From contig JAWUXZ010000012.1 in assembly GCA_034111085.1 (NCBI GenBank), positions 1 through 64,000 of the forward strand: a DNA stretch of 64,000 bases, in the 5' to 3' direction. This DNA is from Dinoroseobacter sp034111085 (GTDB lineage Bacteria > Pseudomonadota > Alphaproteobacteria > Rhodobacterales > Rhodobacteraceae). The notes below the pieces were generated by a model. The model made no database searches. It was not told the DNA's origin and worked only from the letters and a program-made list of their open reading frames with translations. Shown here in pieces: positions 59,238 to 64,000 of the stretch. Position 1 is the first letter of the stretch, and each line of letters starts with the position of its first letter. The position numbers and the translations under genes were made by a program.

Positions 59238-60341
59238 TCATGGCATAAACTCGTCCATTTGCACCACACGCCCCTCGGCGGCTGAAGCCTGTGCAGCCAG
59301 TCCCATCGCCACCGCCCATGCGCCATCACGCAAGCCCACATCCGGCGTGCCATGGCCTTTGCGCACCAGATCAGCAAACAGGCGGTGCTGGTAGAAGGTC
59401 GATCCATTGTGATCGCCCGCCGCCAGCAAAGTCGCGTCCACCGGCACTTCGCGCGCAACGACGCCCGTTAGATTACGCGGGCTTTCCACGATCATCGGAA
59501 CGGGGGGCGCGCCCGCCTCAGGGTTCCAGAAACGCCCCGGTCCGGGCACCAGTGCTTCGATCTTACCCTTGGGCCCAACCGCGCTGATTTCCTCTTGGTA
59601 CTTAGAGCCCTCGGCGAACATGCACAGCTCAAGCATCGCTTTTGCACCGCGCGAGAAATCGATCATGACATACCCGTGGTCGAGGATGTCTGGCTTTTGG
59701 CCGCCATAACGCTCGTCGAGATGGTTCGCATGTTGGCCCGCAGTTGCCATGACGCGCACCGGATCATCTTGCAAGATGTGGCGCATCAGATCGAAGAAGT
59801 GGCAGCACTTCTCGACCAAAGTGCCGCCCGTCTTGGCGTTGAACCGGTTCCAATCGCCGACCTTGGGCAGGAACGCAAAGCGGTGCTCGCGGATCGACAG
59901 CATTTGCACGCCGCCTGTGACCGCAGGGGCCGCTTTGATCAACTCAGCCACCGGAGGCATATAGCGGTATTCCATCGCCACCCACACGACATGAGGCAGC
60001 GTTTTTTCCAACGCCAACACGCGTGCAACGTCCGCCGGAGCCGTACAGATCGGCTTTTCGGCCAACACCGGCAGCGGGCATTTGGCGGCAATCTCTTCCA
60101 GCTGGTCGATATGCATGTGGTTGGGGCTGATGATCAGCAGCGCGTCCAAGCCCCCGATTGCGAAGAACGCGTCCAAGTCTGCGACGATCTTTGCGCCTGG
60201 CACCATTGCTGCCGCCGCTGCCGCCATGCCTGCATCCGGCTCACATATCGCGGTCACTTCGACCTCGTGCAAAAGCGCTATATTGCGGATGTGCTCTTGG
60301 CCCATCATTCCAGCACCGATCAGCCCGTATTTGAGTGTCAT
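59238..60341 (-). CDS. Gfo/Idh/MocA-family NAD-dependent protein of a putative sulfosugar cluster
   Basis: The 367-residue protein has a Rossmann motif YGLIGAGMMGQEHIRNIALL (residues 5-24) and the family's EKPICTAP motif near 95 and AMEYRYMPP near 122. The C-terminal Gfo/Idh domain includes FAFLPKVGDWNRFNAKTGGTLVEKCCHFFDLMRHI-type segment near 155-190. Enzymes of this fold include oxidoreductases and the NAD-dependent glycosidases (GH109, GH188). In view of the neighbouring sulfonate-type monooxygenase, a sulfoquinovosidase of the GH188 type is an attractive possibility, not proof. It lies 22 bases after the GntR gene on the minus strand. Confidence 0.75.
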   Translation of the reverse strand: MTLKYGLIGAGMMGQEHIRNIALLHEVEVTAICEPDAGMAAAAAAMVPGAKIVADLDAFFAIGGLDALLIISPNHMHIDQLEEIAAKCPLPVLAEKPICTAPADVARVLALEKTLPHVVWVAMEYRYMPPVAELIKAAPAVTGGVQMLSIREHRFAFLPKVGDWNRFNAKTGGTLVEKCCHFFDLMRHILQDDPVRVMATAGQHANHLDERYGGQKPDILDHGYVMIDFSRGAKAMLELCMFAEGSKYQEEISAVGPKGKIEALVPGPGRFWNPEAGAPPVPMIVESPRNLTGVVAREVPVDATLLAAGDHNGSTFYQHRLFADLVRKGHGTPDVGLRDGAWAVAMGLAAQASAAEGRVVQMDEFMP

Positions 60342-60363
60342 TCTAGTCGTGCCTCCAAAGCCG

Positions 60364-61056
60364 TTAACTGCGCGCTACGTAGACTGCCCGGTCCGGGTGC
60401 AGATACGAGCGCGAAAATTCGATGGGGTGAGGATCAGCAGCCCAAGACAGCCGCTCGATCAGATTAAGAGTTTTTGGCAGGGCAATCTGGGCGCCCCCCC
60501 AATCAGGCGCAGATGCGATCCGAGCCCGGTCTTCGATTCGCGTAATCGTCAGCCCAAGGCGCTGGCGGTAGAAAAGATACAGGCTGTCGGACAGATCCGA
60601 CGGCGTGACCTCTTCGGTGACGGACCCGTCGAGCCAGATCTCTTCAAGCGCTGCGGCTTGTCCATCGAGCGCGCGTAGACGACGAATGCGGTGCGCATGA
60701 TCTGACGCTCCAAACTTCGGAAGATCATCCGGTTTGGCTAGCCGCGTCACATCGAGCACGCTGGCTGTCGGGAAGCCGCCGCCTTGCGGAGTCTCTAGCC
60801 GGAAAAAAGCATATATATTAGATAACTGCGGTGGCTTCTTGATGTAATTCCCCGAGCCATGCAGCCGTTCCACCATGCCCTGAAGGGCGAGCTGACCCAG
60901 CGCCTTGCGCAATGTACCCACCGCAATGCCCAGCCCGTCGGCCATCTCGCGCTCGGGGGGCAATTTCTCGCCCTCGCGCAACCGCCCGGCCTGCACTTCG
61001 CGGGCCAGCCGTTCGCTGACTTCGATATATTTTGGCAGGACGGTGGGGGGCAGCAT
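60364..61056 (-). CDS. GntR/HutC-family transcriptional regulator
   Basis: The 230-residue protein has a GntR winged helix (residues about 10-75, LAREVQAGRLREGEKLPPER then GIAVGTLRKALGQLALQGMV) and a C-terminal UTRA domain (about 95-230). UTRA domains bind sugars, sugar phosphates or related ligands. It is divergent from the monooxygenase operon (125 bases) and is followed by the Gfo/Idh/MocA gene, so it probably controls both directions. GATGCATC at 61099-61106 is a short palindrome in the gap that may be part of its site. Confidence 0.9.
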   Translation of the reverse strand: MLPPTVLPKYIEVSERLAREVQAGRLREGEKLPPEREMADGLGIAVGTLRKALGQLALQGMVERLHGSGNYIKKPPQLSNIYAFFRLETPQGGGFPTASVLDVTRLAKPDDLPKFGASDHAHRIRRLRALDGQAAALEEIWLDGSVTEEVTPSDLSDSLYLFYRQRLGLTITRIEDRARIASAPDWGGAQIALPKTLNLIERLSWAADPHPIEFSRSYLHPDRAVYVARS

Positions 61057-61180
61057 TGGGTAACGGGACCAGAAGCAAGAAATAATTGATATAGGATTGA
61101 TGCATCTTAATTCAGGCGCTATGCAAGGGGAAATGTCGGCGCTAACACAGTGCCGAATATGACCGTCTGGGAGGACATCA

Positions 61181-62335
61181 ATGACGATCGTGCCGGTAAC
61201 ATCTGCGGACCTTGATGGCGCGGAAGTCAGCTGGTTCTCCGCGCTCTGCTCGGATGACTACGAATATCTGGGCGTGCCCGACGGCGCGCTGCGCTCGTCA
61301 TGGGAGCATTGCCGCGACATCGTGCTGGAGGCCGAAGCCCAAGGGTTTCGCAACATCCTCGCGCCGTCGTCGTTCCAAGTGGGCCAAGACACGCTCAGCT
61401 TTGTTGCAGGCTGCGCGCCGCTGACCTCCAAGATCAACATGCTGGCCGCGATCCGCTGCGGCGAGATGCAGCCAATTATGCTGGCGCGCACCGTCGCGAC
61501 GCTGGATCACATGATGAAGGGTCGGTTGACGCTGAACGTCATCTCGTCGGATTTCCCCGGCGAAGTCGCCGCGAGCAGCTTTCGCTATAAGCGCTCTAAG
61601 GAAGTCGTCGAGATCCTCAAGCAGGCCTGGACCCGCGACGAGATCAACTACGAAGGCGAGATCTATAATTTCAAAGGCCTCACCACTGATCCGACCAAGC
61701 CTTACCAAACCGGCGGACCGCTTCTGTATTTCGGGGGCTACTCCCCTGCCGCCATCGATCTGTGTGCCCAGCATTGCGACGTCTACCTGATGTGGCCCGA
61801 GGCCAAGGATCAGATTGCCGAGCGGATGAAGACCGTTGCGGCCCAGGCGACCGAGTATGGTCGCACCCTCGATTACGGCCTGCGTGTCCACATGATCGTG
61901 CGCGATACCGAAGCCGAGGCGCGCGAATACGCCGATCATCTGGTCTCAAAGCTTGATGACGAATACGGCCAACTGATCCGCGACCGCGCTCATGACAGCA
62001 TATCCCTTGGCGTTGCCAAGCAAGCCAAAGCCCGCGAGCTGGCCGATAAATTTGGCTATATAGAACCGAACATGTGGACTGGCGTTGGCCGGGCCAGATC
62101 AGGTTGTGGCGCAGCACTTGTCGGGTCAACCGATCAGATTATGTCGAAGATTGAAGAGTACCAGAAGATGGGCATCCGCGCCTTCATCTTCTCGGGCTAT
62201 CCTCATATCGACGAATGCAAGTCTTTCGGAAGCCGCGTGCTTCCAAACCTCAAAACCGTTTCCTTACCAGAGGCTTATGGGCGCGTGCCGTCCCAAGCCC
62301 CTGCCACCCCCCTTGCTGCTGGAGAACGCCGTTAA
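61181..62335 (+). CDS. SsuD-family FMNH2-dependent sulfonate monooxygenase (putative sulfoquinovose monooxygenase)
   Basis: The 384-residue luciferase-like protein belongs to the alkanesulfonate monooxygenase branch. It keeps residues that line the SsuD active site: Arg and His in LRVHMIV (SsuD R226/H228), Arg in GVGRARSGCGAAL (R297), Tyr and His in SGYPHIDE (Y331/H333). YFGGYSPAAIDLCAQHCDVYL and NMWTGVG are also SsuD-like. It uses FMNH2 and oxygen to cleave a C-S bond. A reductase and an aldo/keto reductase follow, the set known for sulfoquinovose monooxygenase. ATG at 61181 has GGGAGGA upstream. Other sulfonates remain possible. Confidence 0.87.
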   Translation: MTIVPVTSADLDGAEVSWFSALCSDDYEYLGVPDGALRSSWEHCRDIVLEAEAQGFRNILAPSSFQVGQDTLSFVAGCAPLTSKINMLAAIRCGEMQPIMLARTVATLDHMMKGRLTLNVISSDFPGEVAASSFRYKRSKEVVEILKQAWTRDEINYEGEIYNFKGLTTDPTKPYQTGGPLLYFGGYSPAAIDLCAQHCDVYLMWPEAKDQIAERMKTVAAQATEYGRTLDYGLRVHMIVRDTEAEAREYADHLVSKLDDEYGQLIRDRAHDSISLGVAKQAKARELADKFGYIEPNMWTGVGRARSGCGAALVGSTDQIMSKIEEYQKMGIRAFIFSGYPHIDECKSFGSRVLPNLKTVSLPEAYGRVPSQAPATPLAAGERR

Positions 62336-62336
62336 T

Positions 62337-63230
62337 ATGGACCGCGTCACACTAAATTCCGATCTCAACCTCTCGCGCATTGTCTACGGCATGTGGCGGT
62401 TGGGCGATGATGACAACACCACGCCCGCCCATGTGCAGGCAAAAATCGAGGCATGTCTGGCCCAAGGCATCACCACGATGGACCAAGCCGACATCTATGG
62501 CGGCTATGAGGCCGAAGAGGTTTTGGGCAATGCTTTGAAGGCTGCCCCTGCCCTTAAAGACAAGATAGAGATCGTCACCAAATGCGATATCGTGGCCCCT
62601 GCTGGTCGGTATTCAGATGCGCCGTGCAAGTACTACGACACCAGCCGCGCGCATATTCTGGCGTCTGTCGATCACTCGCTGCGGCTGATGGACATCGACA
62701 AGATCGACCTGATGCTGATCCACCGTCCCGATCCGCTGATGGACCACGCCGAAACAGGTGCAGCCCTCGACGAGGTCATCGCATCGGGTAAGGTTCGTGC
62801 CGTTGGTGTGTCGAACTTCAAGCCGTGGGACTGGTCGTTGCTGCAATCGGCGATGGATGCAAAACTTTGCACCAACCAGATCGAGATCAGCCTTGTTGCG
62901 CATGAAGCCTTCACCAATGGCGACATCGCGTTTCACCAACAACATGGCATCTCGCCTATGGCATGGTCACCCCTCGGGGGCGGCTCACTTCTGTCGCAAT
63001 CGTCAAGCCAGTTGCGCGAAAAGATGACCGAGATTGCGGCTGAGACCGGAACCGACGCGGCTTCTGTTGCTGTTGCTTGGCTTCTGCGCCACCCAGCCAA
63101 GATCATGCCGGTGATGGGCACTAACACCCTGTCCCGGATCGAGAAATTCTCCGATGCGCTGGCTGTCGATATGTCCCGCACACGCTGGTACGAGCTCTAC
63201 ACACTCGCCCTCGGCCATGAGGTGGCCTAG
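62337..63230 (+). CDS. Aldo/keto reductase, putative 6-oxo-glucose reductase
   Basis: The 297-residue protein has the AKR motifs SRIVYGMWRLGDD (N-terminus), MDQADIYGGYEAEEVLG (catalytic Tyr region, about 45-60), VTKCDIVAPAGR (catalytic Lys), LIHRPDPLMD and AVGVSNFKPWDW. In the known sulfoquinovose monooxygenase route this enzyme type reduces the 6-aldehyde product to glucose. The ATG at 62337 lies two bases after the monooxygenase stop; a frame from 62085 overlaps that gene and is rejected. Assignment of substrate is by gene order. Confidence 0.87.
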   Translation: MDRVTLNSDLNLSRIVYGMWRLGDDDNTTPAHVQAKIEACLAQGITTMDQADIYGGYEAEEVLGNALKAAPALKDKIEIVTKCDIVAPAGRYSDAPCKYYDTSRAHILASVDHSLRLMDIDKIDLMLIHRPDPLMDHAETGAALDEVIASGKVRAVGVSNFKPWDWSLLQSAMDAKLCTNQIEISLVAHEAFTNGDIAFHQQHGISPMAWSPLGGGSLLSQSSSQLREKMTEIAAETGTDAASVAVAWLLRHPAKIMPVMGTNTLSRIEKFSDALAVDMSRTRWYELYTLALGHEVA

Positions 63231-63260
63231 ATGGATGGGTCAATATCAGCTGGAGATTTC

Positions 63261-63755
63261 ATGACTGAGACTTTTGAGCCAAGCTCCGATCCGCGCGCCT
63301 TTCGCAACGCGTTGGGCCAGTTCGCAACCGGCGTGACCGTCATCACCTGCGAGTGCGAGCAAGGCCCCCTTGGCATCACCGCCAACAGCTTTGCCAGCCT
63401 GTCGCTCGACCCGGCACTCGTACTGTGGTCGCCCGGCAAATTCTCGAAGCGCTATCCGGCATTTTGCGGTGCCACGCATTACGCGATCCACGTTCTGTCC
63501 GAAGATCAGCTTGGGATGGGTGGCGCGTTTGCCAAAGACGGTTTCGATTTTTCGGTTGCCGATTGGGAACGCTCTGCCGAGGGCGTGCCAGTCCTGAATG
63601 GCTGTCTTGCGCGGTTTGAGTGCCGCAAGGTCGCTGAACATGAAGGCGGCGATCACGTCATCATCGTCGGCGAGGTCCTGCGTGCAACCACCGCACCGGG
63701 CACGCCATTGTTATTCGCGCAAGGCCAATATGGCGGGTTTGCGCCGCGCAGCTAA
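63261..63755 (+). CDS. Flavin reductase (FMN-supplying partner of the monooxygenase)
   Basis: The 164-residue flavin reductase-like protein has FRNALGQFATGVTVITCE (N-terminus), GITANSFASLSLDPALVLW (FMN-binding, about 38-56) and HYAIHVLSEDQ. It would provide FMNH2 to the adjacent SsuD-type monooxygenase. ATG 63261 has GGAG five bases upstream; an in-frame ATG at 63231 directly after the reductase stop is possible. It lies in the same operon. Confidence 0.87.
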   Translation: MTETFEPSSDPRAFRNALGQFATGVTVITCECEQGPLGITANSFASLSLDPALVLWSPGKFSKRYPAFCGATHYAIHVLSEDQLGMGGAFAKDGFDFSVADWERSAEGVPVLNGCLARFECRKVAEHEGGDHVIIVGEVLRATTAPGTPLLFAQGQYGGFAPRS

Positions 63756-63841
63756 AGCGCATCACGCCATCCGGGCGACAAGATCCGGAGGCGACCAACA
63801 CGGCCCAAAATGAATGGGTCACACATAGGGAGGGGACGCGC

Positions 63842-64000
63842 ATGGGCGTTCTGCTGGGGCTGTTACGGCCGCTGCAAGCACTGCTGGATGTGGTGCTTAG
63901 TGTCGGCAAAGCCATTTCGGTGTTTGCTATTGGGATGATGGTGGTTTGCATCCTCATCCAGGTATTTTTCCGCTACGTGCTCGGCAATGCGCTGACATGG
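63842..64000 (+). CDS. TRAP transporter small permease (partial, cut by window edge)
   Basis: The first 53 residues run off the window. They contain one membrane helix (SVFAIGMMVVCILIQVFFRY) and the small-subunit hallmark QVFFRYVLGNALTW, typical of the DctQ/SiaQ family. GGGAGGGG lies upstream of the ATG. It follows the flavin reductase gene by 86 bases, so it probably imports the substrate of the monooxygenase. The binding protein and large permease would lie beyond 64000. Confidence 0.85.
   Translation, partial: MGVLLGLLRPLQALLDVVLSVGKAISVFAIGMMVVCILIQVFFRYVLGNALTW

Noticed and set aside
59595..60467. 290-residue plus-strand frame opposite the Gfo/Idh/MocA gene
   Set aside because: Low-complexity His/Arg/Gln-rich translation; shadow of a clear minus-strand gene.
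1..64000. CRISPR arrays, tRNA or rRNA genes, prophage or integrase genes
   Set aside because: None seen: no regularly spaced repeats, no cloverleaf-like stretches recognised by eye, and no phage-type proteins among the frames. A tRNA search program would be needed to exclude a cryptic tRNA.

Overview
The window looks like a chromosomal segment of a moderately GC-rich alphaproteobacterium of the order Rhodobacterales (Roseobacter-like). The clues are the DUF2155/MlaD/NDUFA12 neighbourhood, a RutR-controlled reductive pyrimidine pathway, a Hint-domain repeat protein, TupABC, TRAP transport, and many ATGA/TGATG overlaps. No rRNA, tRNA, CRISPR array or phage was seen. The genus is not claimed. 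LAYOUT. 1-266: right end of an IS5-family element. 606-4325: accB-accC-aat and a LuxR-type regulator. 4327-8056 (minus strand): DUF2155, mlaD, an NDUFA12 homologue, an unusually ordered photolyase/cryptochrome-like protein and an ArsR-SRPBCC fusion. 8187-12449 (plus): clpP, clpX, a sulfotransferase-like protein and a flavodoxin-fold oxidoreductase. 12427-23195: a uracil/thymine island with an NMT1-type ABC importer, hydA, hyuC, rutR with a textbook RutR palindrome, and preA/preT. 23319-29056: an IclR-like regulator, an 880-residue Hint protein with four degenerate repeats, and ackA-pta. 29134-32183: the znuB-znuC-zur / znuA zinc locus with a palindromic Zur site. 32180-34299: a GH84-like glycosidase, a small ABM-fold protein and otnC. 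34296-48469: a galactoside operon (ABC importer, GH36 alpha-galactosidase, GH42 beta-galactosidase and genes for a De Ley-Doudoroff type galactose pathway) with a divergent IclR regulator and the ATPase gene. 48596-49618: dusA. 49679-53961: a four-carbon sugar-acid (tetronate) operon that also holds a methylglyoxal synthase and a tandem NTF2-fold protein. 54170-56422: tungstate importer tupBCA. 56508-58780: arsJ with its partner GAPDH. 58838-59149: a small membrane protein. 59238-64000: a divergent cluster of Gfo/Idh/MocA protein, GntR regulator, SsuD-like flavin monooxygenase, aldo/keto reductase, flavin reductase and the start of a TRAP small permease. HOW THE GENES WORK TOGETHER. Uracil-type bases would be imported, reduced by PreTA, opened by HydA and cleaved by HyuC. 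Galactosides would be imported, hydrolysed by the GH36/GH42 enzymes, and galactose taken through galactonate to pyruvate and glyceraldehyde 3-phosphate. Tetronates would pass through LtnD/OtnI/OtnK/OtnC to dihydroxyacetone phosphate, which MgsA can divert to methylglyoxal. The last cluster has the enzyme set of an oxidative sulfosugar pathway (sulfoquinovose monooxygenase type), with a TRAP transporter gene where an ABC importer is known in that pathway. It is the best candidate for an unusual system here. All functions are read from sequence motifs and context; no database search was possible.
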